From positions 1-64,000 of the forward strand of contig CAKOIY010000001.1 of NCBI GenBank assembly GCA_934087515.1: a stretch of DNA of 64,000 bases. The letters are read 5' to 3'. The stretch comes from an uncultured Bacilli bacterium. Its GTDB lineage: Bacteria > Bacillota_I > Bacilli_A > RF39 > UBA660. Shown here in pieces: positions 33,309 through 42,252 of the stretch. The stretch's first letter is position 1. Each line of letters starts with the position of its first letter. A program made the translations under genes and the position numbers. Under the pieces are notes generated by a model that was not told the origin of the DNA, made no database searches, and saw nothing but the letters and a program-made list of their open reading frames with translations.

Positions 33309-34532
33309 GTGATTAATGTTAAGAGTGAGATAAAACCACTTAAGAAGGTATTACTTCATAGGCCAGGTAGGGAGCTTCTTAATTTGACTCCGGATACTTT
33401 GGAAAAGTTATTGTTTGATGATATTCCTTATCTTACAGTGGCTCAAGAGGAACATGACCAATTTGCTAGAATTCTTAAGGATAATGGTGTTGAGGTTGTG
33501 TATTTGGAGGATTTAATGACTGAGACTTTGGATTTAAATCCTGATGTTAGAGATAGTTTTATTAAACAGTTTATATATGAGGCTGGAGTTAGAACTCCTA
33601 AATATCGTAGTTTAGTTTATGAGTTTTTGACTTCTATTGAATCTAATAGGAAACTTGTTCTTAAGACTATGGAGGGTATTAATATTAAGGAGATTGTTCT
33701 TGAAAAAGCTAAAAGGGGAAAATCTCTTGTTGATATGATTGAACCTGATTCTCAGTTTATAGTGGATCCTATGCCAAATTTATATTTTACTAGAGATAAT
33801 TTTGCTTCGATTGGTAATGGTATTACTTTAAATAGAATGTATTCTGAAACTAGAAATCGTGAAACTATATATGCTGAGTATATATTTAATTATCATCCAG
33901 ATTATAAGGATGTTCCTAAGTATTTTGATAGATATAATGAGTATAATATTGAAGGTGGGGATGTTCTTAATTTAAGTGATAAGGTGTTAGGTATTGGTAT
34001 TTCTCAAAGGACTAGTGCTAATGCTATTGAGATACTTGCTAGGAATATTTTTAATGATCCTGATACTAGTATTGAGACTATTTTAGCTTTTAATATTCCG
34101 GAAAGTCGTGCTTTTATGCATTTAGATACTGTATTTACACAAATAGATTATGATAAATTTACTTATCATCCTGGTATTATGTCTTCACTTAAGGTTTTTG
34201 AAATTAAGAAAGGTGAAAAGGAAGATGAGATTAATGTTAAGTCTAGAAGTGGTTCTTTAGAAAAGATACTTGAAGATTATTTAGGTAGAGATATTATTTT
34301 AATACCATGTGCTGGTGGTGATATGGTTTCTGCAGAGAGGGAACAATGGAATGATGGTTCTAATACTTTAGCTATTGCTCCAGGAGTGGTTGTTGTTTAT
34401 GATAGAAATAGTGTTACTAATGAAGTTCTTAGAAGATTTGGTATTAAGGTAATTGAAATGAGAAGTGCAGAATTATCACGTGGTAGAGGTGGTCCACGTT
34501 GTATGAGTATGCCACTTATAAGGGAGGATTAA
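33309..34532 (+). CDS. arcA: Arginine deiminase
   Basis: ArcA (407 aa) hydrolyses arginine to citrulline and ammonia, the first step of the ADI pathway. It shows [13 protein letters not shown] at the N-terminus, [32 protein letters not shown] and the nucleophile Cys398 in [15 protein letters not shown] 33309 has AAGAGGAG upstream. arcB begins one base after its stop. The length is typical. Confidence 0.98.
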   Translation: MINVKSEIKPLKKVLLHRPGRELLNLTPDTLEKLLFDDIPYLTVAQEEHDQFARILKDNGVEVVYLEDLMTETLDLNPDVRDSFIKQFIYEAGVRTPKYRSLVYEFLTSIESNRKLVLKTMEGINIKEIVLEKAKRGKSLVDMIEPDSQFIVDPMPNLYFTRDNFASIGNGITLNRMYSETRNRETIYAEYIFNYHPDYKDVPKYFDRYNEYNIEGGDVLNLSDKVLGIGISQRTSANAIEILARNIFNDPDTSIETILAFNIPESRAFMHLDTVFTQIDYDKFTYHPGIMSSLKVFEIKKGEKEDEINVKSRSGSLEKILEDYLGRDIILIPCAGGDMVSAEREQWNDGSNTLAIAPGVVVVYDRNSVTNEVLRRFGIKVIEMRSAELSRGRGGPRCMSMPLIRED

Positions 34533-34533
34533 T

Positions 34534-35520
34534 ATGGATTTAAAAGGTAGAGATTTTTTGAAGGTACTTGATTATTCTTCAGAAGAACTTAAATATTTAA
34601 TTGGACTTGCTATTAGTTTCAAGGAAAAGAAGAAAAATGGTGAGTTACATAAGTATTTAAAAGGAAAGAATGTTGCTCTTATTTTTGAAAAAGATTCAAC
34701 TAGAACTAGATGTGCTTTTGAGGTTGCTGCTAGTGATTTAGGAATGAGTAGTACTTATTTAGGTCCGACTGGTTCGCAAATGGGAAAGAAAGAAACTATT
34801 GAGGATACTGCGAGGGTATTATCTAGAATGTATGATGGTATTGAGTATCGTGGTTTTGGTCAAGATATTGTTGAGAATCTTGCTAAGTATAGTGATGTTC
34901 CTGTTTGGAATGGTCTTACTAATGAGTTTCATCCTACACAAGTGTTAGCAGATTTTATGACTATGTATGAACACTTTGGACATTTAGAAGGACTTAGTTT
35001 AGTATATTTTGGAGATGCTAGGTATAATATGGGGAATTCTCTTATGATTATGAGTGCTAAGATGGGTGTTAATTTTACTTGTTGTGCTCCAAAGAGTTTG
35101 TGGCCTAGTGAAGATTTGATTAAACAAGCTAGAGTAATTGCAGATGAAAATGGTTCTGCTATATTTTTAACTGATGATCCTAAAGAAGGTGCAACTGGTA
35201 AGGATGTTGTGTATACTGATGTATGGGTTTCTATGGGTGAAGATGATAAGGTTTGGAAGGATAGAATTAAGATGTTAAAACCTTTTAGAGTAACTACTGA
35301 ACTTATGGATTTTACTAATGAAAATTCAATATTTATGCATTGTTTACCTTCTTTTCATAATAATAAGACTAGAATTGGTAAAGAAATTGAGGATAAGTAT
35401 GGTGTTTCTGAAATGGAAGTTACTGATGAAGTGTTTGAATCTTCTAAATCTAAGGTTTTTGATGAGGCTGAGAATAGGATGCATACAATAAAAGCGGTTA
35501 TGTATGCGACTTTAAAATGA
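34534..35520 (+). CDS. arcB: Ornithine carbamoyltransferase, catabolic
   Basis: The 328-aa enzyme cleaves citrulline with phosphate to ornithine and carbamoyl phosphate. It has the carbamoyl-phosphate site STRTR (55-59), the GSQMGKKE loop, [11 protein letters not shown] and [10 protein letters not shown]. Because it lies between arcA and arcC, it is the catabolic (ArcB) form rather than ArgF. It ends in TGA and overlaps the arcC start by four bases. Confidence 0.97.
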   Translation: MDLKGRDFLKVLDYSSEELKYLIGLAISFKEKKKNGELHKYLKGKNVALIFEKDSTRTRCAFEVAASDLGMSSTYLGPTGSQMGKKETIEDTARVLSRMYDGIEYRGFGQDIVENLAKYSDVPVWNGLTNEFHPTQVLADFMTMYEHFGHLEGLSLVYFGDARYNMGNSLMIMSAKMGVNFTCCAPKSLWPSEDLIKQARVIADENGSAIFLTDDPKEGATGKDVVYTDVWVSMGEDDKVWKDRIKMLKPFRVTTELMDFTNENSIFMHCLPSFHNNKTRIGKEIEDKYGVSEMEVTDEVFESSKSKVFDEAENRMHTIKAVMYATLK

Positions 35521-36449
35521 ATAGGAAAGTAGTAATTGCTCTGGGAGGAAATGCTCTTGGTAAGACTAATGATGAACAGATTAATTTAGTTAAAAATACT
35601 TCTTGTAAGATAGTTGATATTATTGAAAAAGGGTATGATGTTATTGTTACTCATGGAAATGGACCTCAGGTTGGAATGATATCTTCTAGTTTAGAAGATG
35701 TTTCTATGCCTTTTCCAGAATGTGGAGCGATGAGTACTGGTTATATTGGTTATCATCTTAGTCAAGCAATTGATAATGAGTTAAGAAAAAGAAAAGTTTC
35801 TAAGACTTGTGTTTCCGTTGTTACGCAAGTTGTAGTTGATAAAGATGATTCTGCTTTTGATAATCCTACTAAACCTATTGGTGGTTTTTATTCTAAAGAA
35901 GATGCGTTTTTGCTTAGTAAGAGTAAAGGTTATGTGATGAAGGAGGATGCTGGGCGTGGTTATAGACGAGTTGTTGCTTCTCCTTATCCTAAGAAAATAG
36001 TTGAACTTGATGTTATTAATGAACTTGTTTGCAATAATGTTGTTATTGCTTGTGGTGGAGGAGGCATTCCTGTTATATCTAATAATGGGATTCTTTCTGG
36101 AATAGATGCAGTTATTGATAAGGATTTAACTAGTGCATTACTTGCTAAGAGTATTAATGCGGATGTGTTACTTATTTTAACAGCGATAGATAAGGTTTGT
36201 ATAAACTTTAATAAGCCTAATCAAAAGGAACTTGATGATATTTCTTTGGATGAAGCGTATTCTTATATTGAAACTGGTGAGTTTGCTGATGGTAGTATGC
36301 TTCCTAAAGTAAAGGCTTGTTTAGAGTTTGTTAAAAATACAAATAAAAAAGCTATCATTACTTCTCTTGAAAAGGCAGTCGATGGACTTGATGGCAAATC
36401 AGGAACATTAATTTGTTCTAGTAAGGAGGAAAAAGGAAATGGCAGATAA
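35517..36449 (+). CDS. arcC: Carbamate kinase
   Basis: ArcC (310 aa) uses carbamoyl phosphate to make ATP from ADP, the energy-yielding step of the pathway. The amino acid kinase fold shows [75 protein letters not shown] and [11 protein letters not shown]. It overlaps arcB (ATGA) and arcD (11 bases), so the four genes are one tightly coupled operon. Confidence 0.97.
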   Translation: MNRKVVIALGGNALGKTNDEQINLVKNTSCKIVDIIEKGYDVIVTHGNGPQVGMISSSLEDVSMPFPECGAMSTGYIGYHLSQAIDNELRKRKVSKTCVSVVTQVVVDKDDSAFDNPTKPIGGFYSKEDAFLLSKSKGYVMKEDAGRGYRRVVASPYPKKIVELDVINELVCNNVVIACGGGGIPVISNNGILSGIDAVIDKDLTSALLAKSINADVLLILTAIDKVCINFNKPNQKELDDISLDEAYSYIETGEFADGSMLPKVKACLEFVKNTNKKAIITSLEKAVDGLDGKSGTLICSSKEEKGNGR

Positions 36450-37896
36450 GAAAAAAACTGCTAGAAAAAAGAATTTTAAATTTGGAATTTCAGCATTTTC
36501 CATTATTTTGATTCTTACTGTTTTACTTGGTGTTTTGACACATTTTTTACCAACTGCTCAGTTTGTTGGCGATACTATTGTTGATGGGAGTGGGGTTGTA
36601 AAGGCTAAACTTGCTAATGTTTTACTTGCTCCGATTAAAGGGTTTGCGAATTGTATAGATGTTGGAATATTTATATTTGTTTTAGGGGGATTTTTAAATA
36701 TTGTTTCTAAAACTGGTGCTTTGGAAACTGGTGTAAAAGTTTTGGTTGATAAACTTAAGGGTAGAGAGTTAATACTTATTCCAATTCTTATGTTTATTTT
36801 CTCTATTGGAGGTACAACATATGGAATGCTTGAGGAAACTGTTGGATTTTATGCATTACTTGCTGCGACTATGGTGGCTGCTGGTATGGATACGATAGTT
36901 GCTTCTGCTGTGGTGCTTCTTGGTGCTGGATGTGGTGTTTTAGGTTCTACTATAAATCCGTTTGCTAATGGTGCTGCTATTGCGGCTCTTCCTGAGGGTG
37001 TGGCAGTTAATCAAGGTGTAATTATTATGATTGGTATTGCACTTTGGCTTGTTACTTTAGCGATATCAATATTCTTTGTTATGATTTATGCTGCTAAAGT
37101 TAAGAAGAATAAGGGTTCTACTTTTTTATCTCTTCAAGAACAAAAGTACATGGAAAAGAAATATGGTAAGGATGTTAAGAAAAAGGATGAGGTTGTAAAA
37201 CTTACTGGTAGACAAAAAGTAACTTTGGTGTTATTTGGTTTTACTTTCTTGATTATGATAATTGGATTTATTCCATTTACTGCAGATATTAAATGGTTAT
37301 CATTTTCATCATTTTTAACTGGTGAGGTTCTTGGCAATTGGTATTTCTTTGATGCTGCTGTATTGTTTTTTATAATGGCTATTGTTATTGGAATAATTAA
37401 TAAGCAAGGTGAAAAAGGAATTGTTGATAATTTTGTTGAAGGTGTTGCTGATATAATTAGTGTTGTGCTTATTATAGCGGTTGCACGTGGTGTTAAGTAT
37501 TTAATGGGTGTTACTTATTTAGATAATTATATTATTTTTAATGCTGCTGAGGCTCTTAAAAATATGCCTGTTTTACTTTTTACACCACTTAATTATTTGC
37601 TTCATATAGTTTTATCAGTACTTGTTCCATCATCTTCTGGTCTTGCAGCACTTTCATCTCCAATTATGGGTTCTATTGCTAATCAAATTGGTTATAGTGT
37701 TGAAGGTACTATTATGACTATGGTGGCTGCTAATGGACTTGTTAATTTAATAACTCCAACTTGTGGTGCTATTATGGGAGGACTTGCTATAGCGGGTGTT
37801 GAATATTCTACGTGGTTTAAGTGGTCAATTAAGTTAATACTTATGCTTGGTTTAGCTTCATTGATTGTATTGATGCTTGCTATGGTAATTTTTTAA
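36439..37896 (+). CDS. arcD: YfcC-family permease, probable arginine/ornithine antiporter
   Basis: The 485-aa protein has about 12 membrane segments and matches the YfcC/ArcD2-type (C4-dicarboxylate carrier-like) family: FSIGGTTYGMLEETVGF, GAGCGVLGSTINPFA, LVPSSSGLAALSSPIMG and NGLVNLITPTCGAIMGGL. Members in arc operons exchange extracellular arginine for ornithine without energy cost. Position and overlap with arcC support that. It is unrelated to the APC-type ArcD of Pseudomonas. Other YfcC proteins carry dicarboxylates, so the substrate rests on context. Confidence 0.88.
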   Translation: MADKKKTARKKNFKFGISAFSIILILTVLLGVLTHFLPTAQFVGDTIVDGSGVVKAKLANVLLAPIKGFANCIDVGIFIFVLGGFLNIVSKTGALETGVKVLVDKLKGRELILIPILMFIFSIGGTTYGMLEETVGFYALLAATMVAAGMDTIVASAVVLLGAGCGVLGSTINPFANGAAIAALPEGVAVNQGVIIMIGIALWLVTLAISIFFVMIYAAKVKKNKGSTFLSLQEQKYMEKKYGKDVKKKDEVVKLTGRQKVTLVLFGFTFLIMIIGFIPFTADIKWLSFSSFLTGEVLGNWYFFDAAVLFFIMAIVIGIINKQGEKGIVDNFVEGVADIISVVLIIAVARGVKYLMGVTYLDNYIIFNAAEALKNMPVLLFTPLNYLLHIVLSVLVPSSSGLAALSSPIMGSIANQIGYSVEGTIMTMVAANGLVNLITPTCGAIMGGLAIAGVEYSTWFKWSIKLILMLGLASLIVLMLAMVIF

Positions 37897-37907
37897 AGAA
37901 TAGATTA

Positions 37908-37934
37908 AACTATCAGATTTTCTGGTAGTTTTTT
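37908..37934 (+). terminator. Terminator of the arc operon
   Basis: AACTATCAGA (37908-37917), loop TTT, TCTGGTAGTT (37921-37930; one G-T pair), then TTTT. Confidence 0.85.
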
Positions 37935-37982
37935 GTCTTATATGAGAGTTCTTGATTTGTTGTGAAAATGATTTATTAACTA

Positions 37983-38011
37983 TTGACGAACATATGTTTG
38001 TTTGATATAAT
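37983..38011 (+). promoter_or_regulatory. Orphan promoter with a perfect LexA (SOS) box
   Basis: TTGACG at 37983-37988 and TATAAT at 38006-38011 are 17 bp apart. CGAACATATGTTTG at 37987-38000 fills most of the spacer and matches the Bacillus LexA consensus CGAACRNRYGTTYG at all 14 positions. No intact SOS gene follows: the next sequence is a decayed fic fragment. Confidence 0.75.
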
Positions 38012-38177
38012 TGATGTTGTTAATATTACTAAATCAGAAGATGTAGAAAATGAAATAGGGTAGTTATTAAATGAATATAATTTTAAAACTAATATTACTT
38101 TAGAAGATATAGTGGATTTTTATTTTAGGTTTAGAAGAATTTATTTGTTTGGTGGTGTGGATGATTATTTAGGATAG
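38011..38177 (+). pseudogene. Decayed fragment of a fic gene
   Basis: The ~165 bp align with 40319-40490 in the intact Fic gene: both encode a segment like EDVENEI ... ITLEDIVDF followed by the active-site region. In this copy, stops interrupt the frame (GGGTAG near 38060 and a TAG at 38175-38177), and HPFGDGNGR has become YLFGGVDDY, so the catalytic residues are gone. Only the middle third of the gene remains. The region 37935-38269 otherwise holds the SOS promoter above and a -10-like TGATATAAT near 38223 for the next gene. Confidence 0.75.
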
Positions 38178-38269
38178 AAAATGGTATACTTTCAAAATTC
38201 ATATATAAATAGTGGAAGGTTTTGATATAATATATTTATTGATGTAATTAAATCAGGAGGTAAAAAATT

Positions 38270-39286
38270 ATGCAAACATTACAAATAAGAAATTCAACAG
38301 CAGAATTTTTGATATTTACAGGACAAAATAAAGAAAAGACAATAGAAGTGATTGTTGATGAAGAATCAGTTTGGCTTAGTCAAAAATTGATGGCCGAACT
38401 TTTCGGAACAACAAGAAATAATATAACAATACATCTTTCTAATATTTTTGAAAAAGAATTAAGTGAGAATTCAGTATGTAAAGAATTTTTACATACTGCT
38501 AGAGATGGAAAAAATTATAAAACAAAATATTATAATTTAGATGTTATTATTGCTGTTGGATTTAAAGTTAATAGCAAAAGAGCAATAGAGTTTAGATTGT
38601 GGGCAATCAATATTTTAAAACAATATTCTATAAAGGGGTATGTATTAGATAAAGAAAGACTTAAAAATGGAACTTTTTTAAATGAAAATTATTTTGATGA
38701 ATTATTACAAGAAATAAGAGAAATAAGAATTAGTGAAAGGAATTTTTATCAAAAGATTACCGATATTTACACAACAAGTTTAGATTATAATGTAGCTTCA
38801 CCAATAACAAAAGATTTTTTTAAAACAGTCCAAAATAAAATGCATTATGCTGTTCATGGGAATACGGCTGTGGAAATTATAGTGAATCGTGCAAATCATA
38901 AAAAAACACATATGGGATTAACAAATTGGAAAAATTCACCTAATGGTAAAATAATTGCATCTGATGTTATAGTTGCTAAAAATTATCTAACTAAAGAGGA
39001 ATTAAAATCTTTAGAAAGAATTGTTACAATGTATTTAGATTATGCAGAGGATCAAGCTGAAAGACATATTCCTATGACAATGGAAGACTGGAAAAGTAAG
39101 TTAGATGTATTTTTACAATTTAATGAAAGAGATGTACTTGATAATCCTGGTAGAGTATCCCATAAGGTAGCAGAAAGTTTTGCAATTTCTGAATTTGAAA
39201 AGTATAGAATTAACCAAGATAGATTATTTGAATCTGATTTTGATAAGTTTATGATTGAAATGGAAAATGATGATATCAAGTGCTAA
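38270..39286 (+). CDS. RhuM family protein
   Basis: The 338-aa protein matches the RhuM (Virulence_RhuM) family: VWLSQKLMAELFGTTRNNITIHLSNIF (an HTH-like region, about 32-60), KYYNLDVIIAVGFKVNSKRAIEFRLWA, and the C-terminal AEDQAERHIPMTMEDWKSKLD. RhuM was first named in a Salmonella pathogenicity island and is often found near mobile elements and restriction-modification genes; its biochemical role is unsettled. AGGAGG precedes ATG 38270. The coding strand is A-rich with ACA/CAA/AAA codons, unlike the T/G-rich neighbours, a sign of recent transfer. Confidence 0.85.
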   Translation: MQTLQIRNSTAEFLIFTGQNKEKTIEVIVDEESVWLSQKLMAELFGTTRNNITIHLSNIFEKELSENSVCKEFLHTARDGKNYKTKYYNLDVIIAVGFKVNSKRAIEFRLWAINILKQYSIKGYVLDKERLKNGTFLNENYFDELLQEIREIRISERNFYQKITDIYTTSLDYNVASPITKDFFKTVQNKMHYAVHGNTAVEIIVNRANHKKTHMGLTNWKNSPNGKIIASDVIVAKNYLTKEELKSLERIVTMYLDYAEDQAERHIPMTMEDWKSKLDVFLQFNERDVLDNPGRVSHKVAESFAISEFEKYRINQDRLFESDFDKFMIEMENDDIKC

Positions 39287-39428
39287 ATGGATATCATTCT
39301 CAGATTATTGGATTTTGAAGTAAATGAAATAATTTCAAATACTGTTAGATTATAGATATTTTTATGTACTTTTTCCTTATACAAAGTTTATATTTTTGAA
39401 TAGTATAAATTAGATAGGAGGATTTATA

Positions 39429-39770
39429 ATGTTTGAAAATATGAGTAATAGTCCATTTATGATGCCTAATCAAGAGGGGTTTATTGATATTGATAATAAT
39501 CAAGGAAATATTGATATTGATTTAAATCAAAGTCAAACTAGTAATATTAATAATGGCCCTATGATGGGTATGACTTCTCAACCTATAATTGAACCTATGA
39601 GAGAAAGAGTTGTTAATAGAACAATTGAACATGTTGTACCACATGTGTGTCCTGTTAGAACAAGAATAGTAAATCATCATGTGTTTAAACATACTTATAG
39701 TCCAAGTTATAGTTGTTGTGAAGAAAATGTTTGTGAAAATGTACAATGTGGTTCTTGTTGTAATTATTAG
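39429..39770 (+). CDS. CotD-like spore coat protein
   Basis: The 113-aa protein has a flexible Asn/Asp-rich N-terminus. The core TIEHVVPHVCPVRTRIVNHHVFKHTYSPSY resembles the CotD/YlbD-type coat proteins (IVPHxHPxHTxxVNHxxFxH in Bacillus). A cysteine-rich end follows (SCCEENVCENVQCGSCCNY), suited to disulfide cross-linking in the coat. It has no signal peptide, as expected for a mother-cell coat protein. AGGAGG precedes ATG 39429. I found no clear sigma-K promoter. Identification rests on the short core and should be tested by profile search. Confidence 0.72.
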   Translation: MFENMSNSPFMMPNQEGFIDIDNNQGNIDIDLNQSQTSNINNGPMMGMTSQPIIEPMRERVVNRTIEHVVPHVCPVRTRIVNHHVFKHTYSPSYSCCEENVCENVQCGSCCNY

Positions 39771-39931
39771 TAATTGTTTTGATTGAATGACTTTGGTCAT
39801 TCTTTTTTTGACTATATTAATTTTTGTATTTTGAATTAGTATAAATTTGTTGGTTTATTAATTGATAATTTTTGTGATATGTGTTATTTTATTTTTAGAG
39901 TAATATTTATATATAAGTAATGTTGGAGTTG

Positions 39932-40687
39932 ATGTTTGTGAATGTTAATCAAATTAAAGATGAGTTAATTAAACAAAAAAGTTCTAAGTTTAAGGGAAAT
40001 ATATATTATTATTCTCAAATTAATTTTTCTTATAATTCAAATAAAATTGAGGGTAGTAGATTAACTAGTGAACAAACTGAAGCAATATTTGATACATCTT
40101 CATTTATTTCTAAGGGTGATACTTTGATTGAACTGGATGATGTGATTGAATCTAGAAATCATTTTAAATTGTTTGATTATATACTTGATAATGTGGATGA
40201 ATTACTAACTAAAGATATGATAGTTGAAATGAATAAGATTTTAAAGAGAAATACTAGTGATGAGGAAAATCCTAGATATAATGTTGGTGGATTCAAAATT
40301 GTTCCAAATATGATTGGAGCAGTTAATGTTGTTAACACTACTAGACCAGAAGATGTAGAAAATGAAATAATAGAGTTATTAGATGAATATAATTCTAAAA
40401 CAGATATTACTTTAGAAGATATAGTGGATTTTCATTATAGATTTGAAAGAATACATCCGTTTGGAGATGGAAATGGTCGTGTTGGACGAATTATAATGTT
40501 TAAAGAGTGTCTTAGAAATAATATTATGCCATTTATTGTACTTGATGATGATAAAATTTATTATTTAAGAGGTTTAAAAGAGTATAAAAATGATAAAATG
40601 TTTTTAATTGATACTATTAGACATGAACAAGATATATATAAGGGTGTTTGTGAAATGTTGCTTTCTTTTGAAATTAAAGATTTTTAA
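39932..40687 (+). CDS. Fic family protein (AMPylase), self-inhibited class II
   Basis: The ~251-aa protein has the Fic active-site motif HPFGDGNGRVGR and the preceding flap region NVGGFKIVPNMIGAVNVV. Near the N-terminus SNKIEG matches the inhibitory motif (S/T)xxxE(G/N), which places it among class II Fic proteins that block their own ATP site. Such enzymes transfer AMP or other nucleotide parts to target hydroxyls. The start is uncertain: ATG 39932 or GTG 39938 after TTGGAG. A decayed copy of part of the gene lies at 38011-38177. The target is unknown. Confidence 0.9.
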   Translation: MFVNVNQIKDELIKQKSSKFKGNIYYYSQINFSYNSNKIEGSRLTSEQTEAIFDTSSFISKGDTLIELDDVIESRNHFKLFDYILDNVDELLTKDMIVEMNKILKRNTSDEENPRYNVGGFKIVPNMIGAVNVVNTTRPEDVENEIIELLDEYNSKTDITLEDIVDFHYRFERIHPFGDGNGRVGRIIMFKECLRNNIMPFIVLDDDKIYYLRGLKEYKNDKMFLIDTIRHEQDIYKGVCEMLLSFEIKDF

Positions 40688-40794
40688 ATAGAGTTTTATG
40701 ACTGAATGATAGTGTTTTTGAGTATAAGAAGTTATTTTTTATGTGATGAAATTGATAATTTTATAAATAATAAAATATGGTATGGAGGATTATT

Positions 40795-41310
40795 ATGGAT
40801 GTTTTCTTTATTTTTGGGGAGATTTTTTCTCTTTTAGCTGCAGTTTGTTTGTGTTATTCTACTTTTAGTACTAGTAAGAAAAATATGGTGTTTTGGCAAT
40901 TAATTGATTCTGTTTTGGGTGCTGTTTCTAATATTTTTTTATTTAGTTTTTCTGGTGTTGTTACTAATATACTTGCTGCGGTTAGAAATTTGTTTGAGGT
41001 TAAGGGTAAGAATAATAATGTTATTGTAATTGTTTTTTGTTTTTTGAATATGGTTTTGGGGTTATTATTTAATAATAGGGGTTTTGTTGGTGTTTTACCA
41101 ATTCTTGCTACTATTGAATATACTATTGCTATATATGTGTGTAAGAGTTCTCAAAGTTTGAGAATTGGTTTGTTAATTAATACTGTTTTTTGGGGTGTTT
41201 ATGATTTGCTTATAATGTCTTATCCTCTTTTTGTTGCAGATGTTATTATATTTGTTTTTGCTATTATTAATGTTGTTAGGCTTAGAAATAGTGATTTGGT
41301 TAAGGAATAG
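40795..41310 (+). CDS. YgjV-family inner membrane protein
   Basis: The 171-aa protein has five or six membrane segments. The pattern STSKKNMVFWQLIDSVLGAVSNIFLFSFSG, then NILAAVRNLFEVKGK and INTVFWGVYDLLI, fits the YgjV/Imp-YgjV family, which remains without established function. ATG 40795 follows ATGGAGG; the upstream in-frame ATG 40777 lacks an RBS. It is a single gene between fic and dam, with no obvious terminator. Confidence 0.75.
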   Translation: MDVFFIFGEIFSLLAAVCLCYSTFSTSKKNMVFWQLIDSVLGAVSNIFLFSFSGVVTNILAAVRNLFEVKGKNNNVIVIVFCFLNMVLGLLFNNRGFVGVLPILATIEYTIAIYVCKSSQSLRIGLLINTVFWGVYDLLIMSYPLFVADVIIFVFAIINVVRLRNSDLVKE

Positions 41311-41368
41311 TTGTTTTATTTTATACTAATTAATGATATAATTATATTTATGAATGAGAGGTAATAAT

Positions 41369-42220
41369 ATGATAAAAGGAAAACCATTTGTTAAGTGGGC
41401 TGGTGGTAAGAGACAAATTATTGATAAACTTAAGAGGTATGTTCCGGATGAGTTTGATACTTATTATGAACCTTTTATTGGGGGAGGGGCACTTCTTTTT
41501 GAACTTTCTCCTAGAAGGGCTGTTATTAATGATTCTAATGATGAACTTATGAATGTTTATAGTGTTTTGTGTGATGAGGAAAAGTTTAAGAAGATGTGTA
41601 GTGTTTTGAATCATTATGAGAAGGAACATTGTGAGGAATTTTATTATGATATAAGAAATAAAGATAGAAATAAGAATGCTTATAAGAGGTTATCTGATTA
41701 TACTAGGGCAGCACGTACTATTTATTTAAATAAGGCTTGTTTTAATGGTTTATATAGGGTTAATAGTAAGAATGAGTTTAATGTTCCATTTGGTAAGAAG
41801 GAAAGGGTTAATACTTATGATGGTGGTAATTTAATAACTGTTAGTAATTATTTGACTATGAATGATGTTGAGATTCTTAGTGTTGATTTTGAGGAATCTG
41901 TTAAGGATGCTAAGAAGGGTGATTTTATTTATTTTGATCCTCCGTATGATTCAGAGACTTCGACTTTTAATAGTTATACTGAGGATGGATTTGGTAAGGA
42001 TGAACAGATAAGGCTTGCTAAGGTGTTTAAGGAGTTGGATTCTAGAGGTTGTTATGTTATGCTTTCTAATCATAATACTTCTTTAATTAATGATTTGTAT
42101 AAGAATTTTAATATTCATGTTATTGAGGCTAAGAGAAATATTAATTCTAATGGTAAGAAAAGGGGTAAGGTTAAGGAAGTTATTATTACTAATTTTGTTA
42201 ATAGTGATAAGTTTGAATAA
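41369..42220 (+). CDS. dam: Dam-type DNA adenine methyltransferase (orphan)
   Basis: The 283-aa D12 class N6-adenine methyltransferase has FVKWAGGKRQI (motif X), YYEPFIGGGALLFEL (AdoMet motif I), the catalytic FDPPYDSE with Asp190-Pro-Pro-Tyr193, and YVMLSNHNTSLI. These are typical of Dam/DpnM enzymes that modify GATC. No restriction endonuclease gene lies next to it. ATG 41369 has GAGAGGT upstream. Base composition matches its neighbours, so it may be a resident enzyme. GATC specificity is probable from family, not proven. Confidence 0.9.
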   Translation: MIKGKPFVKWAGGKRQIIDKLKRYVPDEFDTYYEPFIGGGALLFELSPRRAVINDSNDELMNVYSVLCDEEKFKKMCSVLNHYEKEHCEEFYYDIRNKDRNKNAYKRLSDYTRAARTIYLNKACFNGLYRVNSKNEFNVPFGKKERVNTYDGGNLITVSNYLTMNDVEILSVDFEESVKDAKKGDFIYFDPPYDSETSTFNSYTEDGFGKDEQIRLAKVFKELDSRGCYVMLSNHNTSLINDLYKNFNIHVIEAKRNINSNGKKRGKVKEVIITNFVNSDKFE

Positions 42221-42224
42221 AAAA

Positions 42225-42252
42225 AATCAAGGATTTTGTCCTTGGTTTTTAT
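42225..42252. terminator. Bidirectional terminator between dam and the carboxypeptidase
   Basis: AATCAAGGA (42225-42233), loop TTTTG, TCCTTGGTT (42239-42247) with A-run on the left and T-run on the right serves both converging genes. Confidence 0.8.
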
